The position numbers were made by a program, and so were the translations under genes. Shown here piece by piece: positions 44,117 to 53,287 of a DNA stretch of 64,000 nucleotides. The notes beneath the pieces are model-generated. The model was not told where the DNA came from. It was given only the letters and a program-made list of their open reading frames with translations, and ran no database searches. The stretch spans positions 1 through 64,000 of the forward strand of contig DAXETV010000005.1 in NCBI GenBank assembly GCA_051155775.1, written 5' to 3'. The DNA comes from CAYSCZ01 sp051155775 (lineage in GTDB: Bacteria > Bacteroidota > Bacteroidia > Cytophagales > Cyclobacteriaceae). Numbering within the stretch: position 1 is the first letter of the stretch; every line of letters starts with the position of its first letter.

Positions 44117-44734
44117 TTGAATCCCCTTCTTATCGAACCACATTATCTCCCAAGCCAGGCCTATATGGCACTTTTGATTAAGTATGACGAGATAATTATT
44201 AATGATACAGGCTGTTTTTTAAAACAAACCTATAGAAACAGGGCCGAGATATTGAGTGCTAATGGGATATTAAGAATTAGCATACCCGTTAGAAAGGATA
44301 ATAATAGTATGCTAAAAGATATTAAAATTGATAATTCTCATAAGTGGCGGAAAGATCATTGGGGGGCGATTCAGTCTTGTTATGGAAAATCTCCGTATTT
44401 TTACTATTATTCCGATCAATTAAAACAAGCCATCTTTGATGATGGTGAGTTATTAGTTGATTATCTTGTACGACTGCTGTCAATATGTCTTATTTCGCTT
44501 GGATCAAATAAAAAAATAAAATTTGCAAGCCAAACTGATATAAAAAGTCATGTACATGATTCTACCGACATTATTAGACCTCAAACTGATATTGAAAAGA
44601 ATACTGGGGTTAAACAAATCAAATATCCACAGATTTTTGGCAGTGAATTTGTGACTAATTTGAGTATTATTGATTTATTATTCTGCGAAGGTCCGAATTC
44701 CCTGAACATTATAAAGCAATCAAATAGACGATGA
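44117..44734 (+). CDS. WbqC-like protein
   Basis: A 205-residue protein with a TTG start. It shows the WbqC-family opening (LIEPHYLPSQAYMALLI) and a RNRAEILSANGILRISIPV segment with IDNSHKWRKDHWGAIQSCYGKSPYF. WbqC proteins are associated with surface-polysaccharide synthesis, including amino-sugar transfer, but the reaction is not firmly established. It follows YciO closely and is upstream of clpC. Confidence 0.82.
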   Translation: MNPLLIEPHYLPSQAYMALLIKYDEIIINDTGCFLKQTYRNRAEILSANGILRISIPVRKDNNSMLKDIKIDNSHKWRKDHWGAIQSCYGKSPYFYYYSDQLKQAIFDDGELLVDYLVRLLSICLISLGSNKKIKFASQTDIKSHVHDSTDIIRPQTDIEKNTGVKQIKYPQIFGSEFVTNLSIIDLLFCEGPNSLNIIKQSNRR

Positions 44735-44841
44735 TGAAAACAAATCAAAAACTTACTCCGTTTGTTTTTAAATATTAACTTGTTCTTTATAGCATTTACA
44801 GTATATTAAAATTATTTTTACTTAGGTTAGAAAAATTCCAC

Positions 44842-47373
44842 ATGGAAGCAAAATTTTCAAATAGAGTTAAAGAAGTAATATCACTCAGTCGCGAAGAGGC
44901 GTTAAGGCTGGGACATGATTATATTGGTACAGAACATTTACTACTGGGCATTATCAGAGAGGGAGAGGGGGTTGCTGTTGGGTTGTTAAAGAAGTTAGGT
45001 GTCTCGATGGATGAATTGAGGAGGGCAGTTGAGCAAGCAACGAAAGGAACGGCCACAAGTAATGTAAAAAATCTAGCTAATATTCCCTTAACCAGGCAAT
45101 CAGAAAAGGTACTAAAGATCACCTACCTTGAAGCAAAAATATTTAAGAGTCAATTGATTGGAACAGAACATTTATTATTATCAATTTTGAGAGACGAGGA
45201 CAATTTGGCAACACAAATTTTAGACAAATTTGATGTGTCGTATGATGTGGTTAAAGAGCTACTTGAATATCAGAAAGAAAATCCACTGGCCACATCTGAT
45301 ACTGACGATGCTGATGAGGATTCTTCAAGAATATTTGGAGGTTCCTCCTCAGGAAGGGAATCCGGTTCATCAAAAAGTACTGAAAAATCCAGAACACCGG
45401 TTTTAGATAACTTCGGAAGGGATTTGACAAGGCTTGCCGAAGATGATAAATTAGACCCGATTGTAGGTCGTGAGAAAGAAATTGAACGGGTTGCACAAAT
45501 ACTAAGTAGAAGAAAGAAAAACAATCCCATCCTTATTGGAGAACCAGGCGTCGGTAAAACGGCCATAGCAGAAGGTTTGGCTCTGAGAATAATTCAGAAA
45601 AAAGTCTCAAGGGTTTTGTTTGGTAAGCGGGTCGTAACCCTTGATCTGGCAAGCCTCGTGGCAGGAACCAAATATAGAGGACAGTTTGAAGAAAGGATGA
45701 AGGCGGTGATGAATGAAATTGAAAAATCACCTGAAGTAATATTATTCATCGATGAGTTACATACAATTGTTGGAGCAGGTGGTGCATCAGGATCCTTAGA
45801 TGCGTCCAATATGTTTAAGCCAGCTTTAGCAAGAGGAGAAATCCAGTGTATTGGTGCTACCACTTTAGATGAATACAGACAATACATCGAAAAGGATGGA
45901 GCACTTGCCCGGCGGTTTCAAATGGTAATGGTGGATGCCACCACACCTGAAGAAACAGGCGAAATATTAAGAAATATAAAAGATAAATACGAAAATCATC
46001 ATCACGTCAACTACACTGAAGATGCGCTCGAGGCATGTGTGGGCTTATCAGACAGATATGTTAGTGACCGCTACCTACCTGATAAAGCAATCGATGTTAT
46101 GGACGAAGCTGGCGCCCGTGTTCATATAAATAATATTAATGTACCTGATGAGATCGTAAAATTTGAAGAAAAAATCGAAGAAATTAAGAAAGAAAAGAAC
46201 AGAGTTGTTAAGAGTCAAAAATATGAAGAGGCTGCTCAATTAAGGGATAAAGAAAAGAAACTTTTAGAGAAGTTGGAGCAGGCCAAAGCTAAATGGGAAG
46301 AAGAGACTAAAACGAAAAGATACACTGTTGAAGAAGAGAACGTGGCAGAGGTTATTGCCATGATGACAGGTATTCCGACCAAACGAATAGCCCAAAGTGA
46401 AAGCAAAAAATTGCTTAATATGAATGATGAGTTGATGAAGAAGGTAATCGGACAAGAAGAAGCAATAAGCAAGCTGGTAAAAGCTATACAAAGGACAAGG
46501 GTAGGATTAAAGGATCCTAAAAAACCTATAGGCACATTCATATTTTTAGGGCCCACAGGTGTTGGAAAAACAGAAATGGCCAAAGTATTATCGACTTATT
46601 TGTTTGATAAGGAGGATTCACTCATAAGAATCGATATGAGTGAGTATATGGAAAAATTTTCAGTGTCTCGACTTGTTGGTGCACCTCCTGGCTATGTGGG
46701 TTATGAAGAAGGAGGCCAGTTAACTGAAAAAGTACGAAGAAAGCCATATTCGGTTGTTCTATTGGATGAGATTGAAAAGGCCCACCCGGATGTGTTTAAC
46801 ATACTCCTGCAAGTTTTGGATGACGGTATACTAACAGATGGTTTGGGTAGAAGGGTGGATTTTAGAAATACCATTCTGATCATGACTTCAAATATTGGCG
46901 TAAGAGATCTGAAAGATTTCGGTGCAGGTATTGGATTTTCACCTAAATCAAAATCAGATAATCAGGACGACATCATGAAATCGACTATACAAAATGCGCT
47001 TAAGAAAGCGTTTAGCCCTGAATTTTTAAACAGACTTGATGATGTTATAATTTTTAACTCACTCGAAAGGGATCATATCCATAGTATTATCGATTTGAGT
47101 CTTGTGAAATTATTTAAAAGAATCAATGAGATGGGCTATAACGTGGAGTTAACCGATAAAGCGAAAGATTTCTTATCAGATAAGGGTTATGATCCGCAGT
47201 TTGGCGCCCGTCCGTTAAACAGAGCAATACAAAAATACTTAGAAGATGCAATAGCTGAAGAGATACTTAAAGATGATGTCCGGGAGGGTGATGTTATTAT
47301 GGCTGACCATCAGGAGAATGAAGATGGTCTTACCATTACTGTTAAGAAGAAAAAAGAATTAGAACAGGAATAA
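44842..47373 (+). CDS. clpC: ATP-dependent Clp protease ATP-binding subunit ClpC
   Basis: An 843-residue AAA+ unfoldase that feeds proteins to ClpP. Two N-terminal Clp repeats (~1-145) are followed by AAA1 with Walker A GEPGVGKT (~233), a UVR-type coiled-coil middle region (KSQKYEEAAQLRDKEKKL, ~458), AAA2 with Walker A GPTGVGKT (~570), and a D2-small domain. The middle-domain UVR motif marks it as ClpC and not ClpA or ClpB. A ClpS adaptor gene lies at 38755. No ctsR or mcsAB genes flank it. A terminator follows. Confidence 0.96.
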   Translation: MEAKFSNRVKEVISLSREEALRLGHDYIGTEHLLLGIIREGEGVAVGLLKKLGVSMDELRRAVEQATKGTATSNVKNLANIPLTRQSEKVLKITYLEAKIFKSQLIGTEHLLLSILRDEDNLATQILDKFDVSYDVVKELLEYQKENPLATSDTDDADEDSSRIFGGSSSGRESGSSKSTEKSRTPVLDNFGRDLTRLAEDDKLDPIVGREKEIERVAQILSRRKKNNPILIGEPGVGKTAIAEGLALRIIQKKVSRVLFGKRVVTLDLASLVAGTKYRGQFEERMKAVMNEIEKSPEVILFIDELHTIVGAGGASGSLDASNMFKPALARGEIQCIGATTLDEYRQYIEKDGALARRFQMVMVDATTPEETGEILRNIKDKYENHHHVNYTEDALEACVGLSDRYVSDRYLPDKAIDVMDEAGARVHINNINVPDEIVKFEEKIEEIKKEKNRVVKSQKYEEAAQLRDKEKKLLEKLEQAKAKWEEETKTKRYTVEEENVAEVIAMMTGIPTKRIAQSESKKLLNMNDELMKKVIGQEEAISKLVKAIQRTRVGLKDPKKPIGTFIFLGPTGVGKTEMAKVLSTYLFDKEDSLIRIDMSEYMEKFSVSRLVGAPPGYVGYEEGGQLTEKVRRKPYSVVLLDEIEKAHPDVFNILLQVLDDGILTDGLGRRVDFRNTILIMTSNIGVRDLKDFGAGIGFSPKSKSDNQDDIMKSTIQNALKKAFSPEFLNRLDDVIIFNSLERDHIHSIIDLSLVKLFKRINEMGYNVELTDKAKDFLSDKGYDPQFGARPLNRAIQKYLEDAIAEEILKDDVREGDVIMADHQENEDGLTITVKKKKELEQE

Positions 47374-47393
47374 AAAACCTATAGTGTAATCAT

Positions 47394-47427
47394 AAAAAGC
47401 CCAATCTTTAATAGAGTGGGCTTTTTT
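47394..47427. terminator. Bidirectional rho-independent terminator
   Basis: Stem AAAAAGCCCA (47394-47403) pairs with TGGGCTTTTT (47417-47426), with a 13-base loop, and is flanked by T-runs on both strands. It sits between the convergent clpC (+) and VWA protein (-) genes and can serve both. Confidence 0.88.
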
Positions 47428-47428
47428 A

Positions 47429-49504
47429 TTAATAACTGCCCTGATATCTTCTGATCACCCATTCAGTAGTGATTAACAATAAGATCAAAAAGAACATCCA
47501 CTTATAATATATCAATGGATTATACGCTTCGTTTGATTTAATTACTGATTTCGAATCCAATTCACCCAAGTCCTCTATTAGTTGGGTTATGTTTTCTGAG
47601 TTATAAAAGCTACCACCAGATTTCTGAGCCAGTCTTTTTAGTGCGCTATGCCTGGCAGTAAGTTCTAATGGTTCCAGTTGTAGCTCTGCCACACTAAAAT
47701 TCCCCTGTGCTGTGTATTGATTGTTTTCAAATGATGTTTTAGCAGAAAATTTGTAGACACCTTTTTTCTGTATCCTGAATTTAAACTGGTTTTCAAACGC
47801 TGTTGGAACGAATGAGTAATTATTGGGAATACCGTTTTCTCCTTCTATTACTATTTCCACTTCATTTCCATAAATATTTTCATAAATATCATTGTACAAT
47901 TCAACATTAAAAATAATCTGCTCTCCTTGCTTATATTCGCTTTTCGTTGGGTAGAATTTAAATCTCCTGGCATCTTCTTTTAGGCTCAAATACTGAATAA
48001 GCTTACTAACCAACTCATCGAAAGCCTCAGTATTTTCATTTTCTGCATATTCCTGATGTTTCCAACGCCATAAGCCCGTACCCATAAGATATGCTTCTTT
48101 TGGTTTTTCATTCTTACTGACAATTAATAAAGGTTTTTGTGTGGTGATACTGCCCTTTTTTTGATAGAGTAATATTTCTCCTAAATTGTTCAATGTAAAA
48201 TTTCCATAAGGCACTGTCATAGGCGGGTATTTTTCAAAAGTTGACTGGCTGGTTTCACTCACTTTAAATCTTTTGAAAGAAGGATTATAGCTTGGAATTA
48301 CCTGGTCTTTCTGTCTTCTTATCGCTTTGAAAGTGAACAAGTCGGTATCTGCAACATCAGAGTTATGGGCCTGATCAGAATCAATTAAAAATAAAAAGGA
48401 AGTATTTTTCTTTTTTAAAGATTGAATAAGGTTACCAAACTCTGCAGGTTGAGGATGCTTTTGATAAATAATGGCAACATCATAATCACTATCACTATGA
48501 TCAGATATTTCAGGTATATATTGATCTATCAAATAGTTTTTGTTCTTCTCCAATGAGCTTTTTATGGCTTTTATGTCCGGATGGGGTGAGTTCGTGGCAA
48601 TAAGAACCTTAACCGACCCTTCGAGGATCTCAAAGAAAATATCTTTTTTGTTATTTAAAGTTGTGAACTCTTTTTCGTCACTTGCTATTTCTACCGTATA
48701 ATGCTTTAGCCCACTCTCTTTAGCATCCAAAAGAAAATCCACTTGTTGGTATCCTGATTTGTTTGGTTTTACTGACCTGGAGGCCAATTCTTTCCCATTA
48801 GCATCAAGGACCGTAATAGAGACATCTTTGGTAAACGCTCCTTCATTTAACAATTCAACATTCAAAGGATACTTATCTTTTTCAAATACAATCTTATTAT
48901 AAAATACATTATTAATGGAAAGGTCCTTTTTTTGAATGGTGTCACCTAGGCCAACCGTATATAATTTATTGATTAATGGCGTATAGATTGGAGAAAGTCC
49001 TTTGTTGTAGATCCCATCGGATAGCAGCACGATCGCTGAAATAGACTTTGATTCGAAGGATTCATCTACACTTGATAACAAACTGTAGAGATCACTTTCT
49101 TTTTCATCAAAACGCACTTCATCAATTTTATTATAATTTCTTTTGAGGCCTTGTATAATGAGCTCATAATCAGAAGATAATGTTTCTTCCAGATTTTTGA
49201 GGTCAGACTTTATGGATTTGATTGCTATGGAGTCTATTGCCAAATTAATAGACTCTGAATCATCCACTGCCAGGATTAATTTAGGCTTTTCGACAGTTGA
49301 GAAGATGTTATTTATAATTGGGTTTAGTAATAAGAAACAGATAATACCAACAGTTAAAAATCGTAGGCTAAATAATAATCTGTTAAGCCACAATGGCCAG
49401 TCCCGTTTAATTGAGTAAAGCAGGTATGCATATACAAAAGCTATCAGCAGGCATAAAAGGATAAGCCATGGGGATACTTCTAACAGAATCTGGTTTGTAT
49501 GCAT
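47429..49504 (-). CDS. VWA-type membrane protein (BatA-like, hypothetical)
   Basis: A 691-residue protein with two N-terminal helices (~13-32, ~42-63) and one at the C-terminus (~663-682). In between lies a von Willebrand A-like domain with a MIDAS-type DDSES (DxSxS) motif and a later LSDGIYNKG segment. Long beta-rich extracytoplasmic stretches follow, ending in a C-terminal element with HSALKRLAQKSGGSFYN. This is the architecture of Bacteroidota Bat-operon/COG-type VWA membrane proteins linked to aerotolerance or envelope functions, but no MoxR ATPase or other bat genes are adjacent. The role is unknown. It starts 56 bp downstream of fabG. Confidence 0.8.
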   Translation of the reverse strand: MHTNQILLEVSPWLILLCLLIAFVYAYLLYSIKRDWPLWLNRLLFSLRFLTVGIICFLLLNPIINNIFSTVEKPKLILAVDDSESINLAIDSIAIKSIKSDLKNLEETLSSDYELIIQGLKRNYNKIDEVRFDEKESDLYSLLSSVDESFESKSISAIVLLSDGIYNKGLSPIYTPLINKLYTVGLGDTIQKKDLSINNVFYNKIVFEKDKYPLNVELLNEGAFTKDVSITVLDANGKELASRSVKPNKSGYQQVDFLLDAKESGLKHYTVEIASDEKEFTTLNNKKDIFFEILEGSVKVLIATNSPHPDIKAIKSSLEKNKNYLIDQYIPEISDHSDSDYDVAIIYQKHPQPAEFGNLIQSLKKKNTSFLFLIDSDQAHNSDVADTDLFTFKAIRRQKDQVIPSYNPSFKRFKVSETSQSTFEKYPPMTVPYGNFTLNNLGEILLYQKKGSITTQKPLLIVSKNEKPKEAYLMGTGLWRWKHQEYAENENTEAFDELVSKLIQYLSLKEDARRFKFYPTKSEYKQGEQIIFNVELYNDIYENIYGNEVEIVIEGENGIPNNYSFVPTAFENQFKFRIQKKGVYKFSAKTSFENNQYTAQGNFSVAELQLEPLELTARHSALKRLAQKSGGSFYNSENITQLIEDLGELDSKSVIKSNEAYNPLIYYKWMFFLILLLITTEWVIRRYQGSY

Positions 49505-49559
49505 TAATTAGTCGTTGACATTATAAAAACGACAAAGTAAGGATTAGGATTGTTTTTAT

Positions 49560-50306
49560 TTATGTAAGTAAACCACCGTCTACCTGGATAACCTGTCCCG
49601 TGATATACTTCGAATCGTCAGAAGCCAGAAAGATACAGCAATTTGCTACATCTTCTGGTGTACCAGCCTTTTTTAATGGTATACTGTCAGTCCAGTTTTT
49701 CAATGTCTTTTCATCCAGCTGCTCAGTCATTTCTGTTTCTATAAATCCCGGTGCCACCGCATTACACCGAACATTTCTGGATCCAAGTTCAAGGGCTACG
49801 GATTTAGTAAATCCGATTATTCCTGCTTTTGATGCGGCATAATTGGACTGACCGGCATTGCCTTTGATTCCTACAATAGAGGTTATGTTAATTATTGAAC
49901 CTCTTTTCAATTTCATAAAATTTTTAGTTGAGGCCCTAACTGTATTGAAACAGGATTTCAGGTTAACATCAATGACCTTGTCCCACATTTCTTCATTAAG
50001 CCTGAGCAATAGATTATCTTTTGTTATACCTGCATTATTTATTAGGATATCTATTTTACCAAAATCATTGATTACCTGGTTGATCAGTTGTTCTGCTTGT
50101 GAGTAATCGGATGCATCAGACTGGTAGGCTTTCACCCTGGAATTAAAGTTAGATAGTTCATTTTCAAGGTTTTTAGCATTCTCAGGGCTGCTAAGGTAGG
50201 TAAAAGCTAAAGCAGAGCCTTCTTCTGCCAGTTTTGTTGCTATTGATTTACCTATTCCTTTTGATGCCCCGGTGACTAATGTAACTTTTCCGTCCAGTAT
50301 GCCCAT
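49560..50306 (-). CDS. fabG: 3-oxoacyl-[acyl-carrier-protein] reductase
   Basis: I use the ATG at 50306 (MGILDGKVTLVTGASKGIG); the open frame reaches a TTG at 50327. The 248-residue SDR reduces beta-ketoacyl-ACP with NADPH in fatty-acid elongation. Visible are TGASKGIG, NNAG, a catalytic serine in ITSIVG, YAASKAG (catalytic Tyr/Lys), and the C-terminal ITGQVIQVDGGLLT. It is upstream of the VWA gene. Other fab genes are not in the window. Confidence 0.94.
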   Translation of the reverse strand: MGILDGKVTLVTGASKGIGKSIATKLAEEGSALAFTYLSSPENAKNLENELSNFNSRVKAYQSDASDYSQAEQLINQVINDFGKIDILINNAGITKDNLLLRLNEEMWDKVIDVNLKSCFNTVRASTKNFMKLKRGSIINITSIVGIKGNAGQSNYAASKAGIIGFTKSVALELGSRNVRCNAVAPGFIETEMTEQLDEKTLKNWTDSIPLKKAGTPEDVANCCIFLASDDSKYITGQVIQVDGGLLT

Positions 50307-50436
50307 ATTGTTATAATTATATTCCAAAAAACATTCGAAATTAACATACTATATTAACTATTAAAATAAATATGTTCTCGGCATCCAAACCATAACACAT
50401 TTATTGTAATTATAGAAGATAATCATCAGGCTTCAT

Positions 50437-50444
50437 TATTTTTG
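50437..50444 (+). promoter_or_regulatory. Putative -7 promoter element of lpd
   Basis: TATTTTTG is an exact TAnnTTTG match, 28 bases before the lpd ATG, a fitting distance for a normal leader. The -33 TTTG is not obvious at 19-21 bases. This lies in the divergent fabG-lpd region (166 bases), which holds no other feature I can support. Confidence 0.45.
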
Positions 50445-50472
50445 TTCGGTTTAAGTAAAAAGCATCCAAGTT

Positions 50473-51867
50473 ATGTCTTCAAAATTTGATCTAATCGTTA
50501 TAGGAAGTGGCCCGGGAGGTTATGTGGCTGCAATAAGGGCCTCACAGTTGGGTATGAAAGTAGCCGTAGTTGAGAAGGAAGAACTCGGGGGGATTTGCCT
50601 TAACTGGGGTTGTATCCCCACCAAAGCATTACTAAAAAGTGCACAGGTTTATGACTATATCAATCATGCAGCTGATTATGGTATAAAAGTTGGTGATTCG
50701 CAGGTTGATTTTGACGGCATGGTAAAAAGAAGCAGGGATGTAGCAGGTGGAATGAGTAAGGGGGTTCAGTTTTTATTTAAAAAAAATAAAATCGAAACCT
50801 TAAGGGGCCATGGCAAGCTTGTTGGGAATAATAAAGTTGAAGTTTCGGACCAGAAAGGCGAATGGAAAGTTTATGAAGCAAACCATATTATTATTGCTAC
50901 AGGAGGTAGATCCAGGGAATTACCTCACATTAAAATAGATAATAAGAAGATTATTGGTTATCGGAAAGCCATGGTAATGGAGAAGCAACCCAAATCCATG
51001 GTGATAATTGGTTCCGGGGCCATAGGCTCTGAATTTGCTTACTTCTACAATTCCATAGGAACTGAAGTAACGCTCGTTGAATTCATGCCGAAGATTGTTC
51101 CTGTAGAGGATGATGAGGTTAGTAAACAGTTGGAAAGAAGTTTCAAAAAGTCTGGAATTAATGTGATGGTAAATTCTGAGGTGACTGCTGTGGATGCTAC
51201 GGGTGAATCCTGTAATGTGACCATAAAAACAAAAAAAGGTGAAGAGAAAGTAGAATGTGATGTGGTATTATCAGCCGTAGGAATAGCTACCAATCTTGAG
51301 GATCTCGGGCTGGATAAATTGGGTATTAAAACTGAAAAAGGGAAGGTAGTGATCGATGATTTTTATAAAACGAACATACCGAATGTCTATGCAATTGGTG
51401 ATATTGTGAAAGGCCCTGCATTAGCTCATGTGGCTTCTGCTGAAGGAATCATATGTGTTGAAAAGATTGCCGGAATGACTCCGGAACCATTAGACTATAA
51501 TAACTTACCGGGATGCACTTATTGCCAGCCAGAGGTTGCTTCTGTTGGATATACTGAGAAATCAGCCAGGGAGGCAGGGTATGATATAAAAGTGGGAAAA
51601 TTTCCATTTTCTGCATCAGGTAAGGCCAGTGCTGCTGGCGCAAAAGAAGGGTTTGTAAAAGTTATATTTGATGCTAAGTATGGCGAATGGCTGGGTTGCC
51701 ATATGATAGGATATAATGTTACAGAGATGATCGCAGAAGTAGTTTCAGCCAGGAAGCTGGAAACCACAGGCCATGAAATTATTAAATCTGTTCATCCGCA
51801 TCCCACCATGTCCGAGGCTGTTATGGAAGCAGCCGCCGCAGCTTATGATGAGGTGATTCATCTTTAA
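50473..51867 (+). CDS. lpdA: Dihydrolipoyl dehydrogenase
   Basis: This 464-residue flavoprotein is the E3 subunit that reoxidises dihydrolipoamide in pyruvate, 2-oxoglutarate or branched-chain dehydrogenase complexes and glycine cleavage. FAD motif GSGPGGY, redox disulfide C42-C47 in GGICLNWGCIPTKA, NAD motif GSGAIGSEF, and the C-terminal histidine in HPHPTMSE are all present. It is convergent with sucD. Confidence 0.95.
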   Translation: MSSKFDLIVIGSGPGGYVAAIRASQLGMKVAVVEKEELGGICLNWGCIPTKALLKSAQVYDYINHAADYGIKVGDSQVDFDGMVKRSRDVAGGMSKGVQFLFKKNKIETLRGHGKLVGNNKVEVSDQKGEWKVYEANHIIIATGGRSRELPHIKIDNKKIIGYRKAMVMEKQPKSMVIIGSGAIGSEFAYFYNSIGTEVTLVEFMPKIVPVEDDEVSKQLERSFKKSGINVMVNSEVTAVDATGESCNVTIKTKKGEEKVECDVVLSAVGIATNLEDLGLDKLGIKTEKGKVVIDDFYKTNIPNVYAIGDIVKGPALAHVASAEGIICVEKIAGMTPEPLDYNNLPGCTYCQPEVASVGYTEKSAREAGYDIKVGKFPFSASGKASAAGAKEGFVKVIFDAKYGEWLGCHMIGYNVTEMIAEVVSARKLETTGHEIIKSVHPHPTMSEAVMEAAAAAYDEVIHL

Positions 51868-51893
51868 TTTGAACTATTGGGTAGATTGTATTG

Positions 51894-52772
51894 CTAATTG
51901 TCGTTTAGCGCTCCAGCCATAGTTTCGCCTATTTCAGCAGGGGAATGGACTACCAGCAGTCCACATTCATCCATTATCTTCATTTTAGCTTCTGCCGTAT
52001 CGTCCGATCCACCGATTATAGCTCCTGCATGTCCCATTCTTCGACCAGGAGGTGCTGTTTGGCCGGCAATAAAACCAACTACTGGTTTTTTATTTCCACC
52101 TTCATGTATCCATTTAGCGGCATCAGCTTCATATTGACCACCTATCTCACCAATCAGAATGATACCATCTGTTTCTTCATCATTCATCAATAACTCAACA
52201 GCCTCCTTTGTGGAAGTGCCAATTATAGGGTCTCCGCCAATACCAATCGCAGTTGAGATGCCTAGACCTGCTTTGGCAATCTGATCAGCAGCTTCGTAGG
52301 TGAGTGTTCCTGATTTAGAAACTAACCCCACTTTGCCTTTTTTGAAAACAAACCCCGGCATTATACCCACTTTAGCTTCCTCAGGAGTAATAACTCCCGG
52401 ACAATTAGGGCCAACTAAAACCACGCCTCTTTCCTTGACATATTTTTTTGCAATAATCATATCCTTGGTTGGGATCCCTTCAGTTATTGTAATAATAACT
52501 TTTATCCCTGAGTCAGCAGCTTCTATGATGGCATCAGAAGCAAACGCCGGAGGAACGAAAATAATGGATACATCTGCACCGGTTATTTCTACTGCTTCTT
52601 TAACGGTATTAAAAACAGGCTTGTCCAGGTGATGCTGGCCACCTTTACCTGGAGTAACTCCCCCAACGACATTGGTACCATATTCTATCATTTGGGTTGC
52701 ATGGAAAGTGCCTTCAGAACCTGTGAAACCTTGAACAATTACTTTGGAGTTTTTATTGACTAGTACACTCAT
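51894..52772 (-). CDS. sucD: Succinyl-CoA ligase (ADP/GDP-forming) subunit alpha
   Basis: A 292-residue TCA-cycle subunit. The CoA-binding Rossmann domain (VQGFTGSEGTFHATQMIEYG) and the phospho-histidine motif RRMGHAGAIIGG are present. The beta subunit gene is not adjacent, as is usual in Bacteroidota. It lies 32 bp downstream of the phosphatase gene, so it may share that transcript. Confidence 0.96.
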   Translation of the reverse strand: MSVLVNKNSKVIVQGFTGSEGTFHATQMIEYGTNVVGGVTPGKGGQHHLDKPVFNTVKEAVEITGADVSIIFVPPAFASDAIIEAADSGIKVIITITEGIPTKDMIIAKKYVKERGVVLVGPNCPGVITPEEAKVGIMPGFVFKKGKVGLVSKSGTLTYEAADQIAKAGLGISTAIGIGGDPIIGTSTKEAVELLMNDEETDGIILIGEIGGQYEADAAKWIHEGGNKKPVVGFIAGQTAPPGRRMGHAGAIIGGSDDTAEAKMKIMDECGLLVVHSPAEIGETMAGALNDN

Positions 52773-52804
52773 TGTTTATTTTTGATCATTATTTGCTTAG
52801 CAAG

Positions 52805-53287
52805 TTAATCTATTAAAATATATTCATCAACGAATTCCCTAAGGCAGGCATGGCCTCCACTTGATTTTAAAACGATGTCAGCAGATTTTTTAACTTTTTT
52901 TACTGAATCATAGGGGCATACGGATATGCCAACACTTTCCATAACCACTAAATCATTTACATCGTCCCCAAGGTAGGCAATTTGATCTAATGATAATCTT
53001 AATTCCTTGATCCATTGATCCAATATTTCGTTTTTAGGCTGCATTCCGACATAGCAATGCCTTATTCCTAACATCTTAGCCCTTGTTTTAACCATCTCAG
53101 CAGAATAGCTATGACTAATCATCCCGAAGTGGTATCCATTTTTAATCAGCAATTTCGCTCCCATGCCATCTTTGGTATTAAATTTCTTGAATTGTTGACC
53201 ATCTTCTCCAATGTATACACCCCCATCAGTTAAGGTTCCATCCACATCCGCTATCACCATTCTTATCTTTTTTAATGCCGTTTCCAT
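52805..53287 (-). CDS. KdsC-like HAD phosphatase
   Basis: A 160-residue HAD-superfamily phosphatase of the capless C0/KdsC type, usually a tetramer. Motif I ADVDGTLTDGG (D14 nucleophile, D16), motif II serine (ISHS), and motif IV GDDVNDLVVM are present. The family removes phosphate from KDO-8-P or similar ulosonic acid phosphates. It directly follows the DAHP synthase gene with no gap, the third gene of the operon. I read it as acting on the product of that synthase, but this is inference. Confidence 0.85.
   Translation of the reverse strand: METALKKIRMVIADVDGTLTDGGVYIGEDGQQFKKFNTKDGMGAKLLIKNGYHFGMISHSYSAEMVKTRAKMLGIRHCYVGMQPKNEILDQWIKELRLSLDQIAYLGDDVNDLVVMESVGISVCPYDSVKKVKKSADIVLKSSGGHACLREFVDEYILID

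Noticed and set aside
44813..44820. TATTTTTA before clpC as a promoter
   Set aside because: The last base of the -7 element mismatches and the nearest TTG is ~30 bases away.
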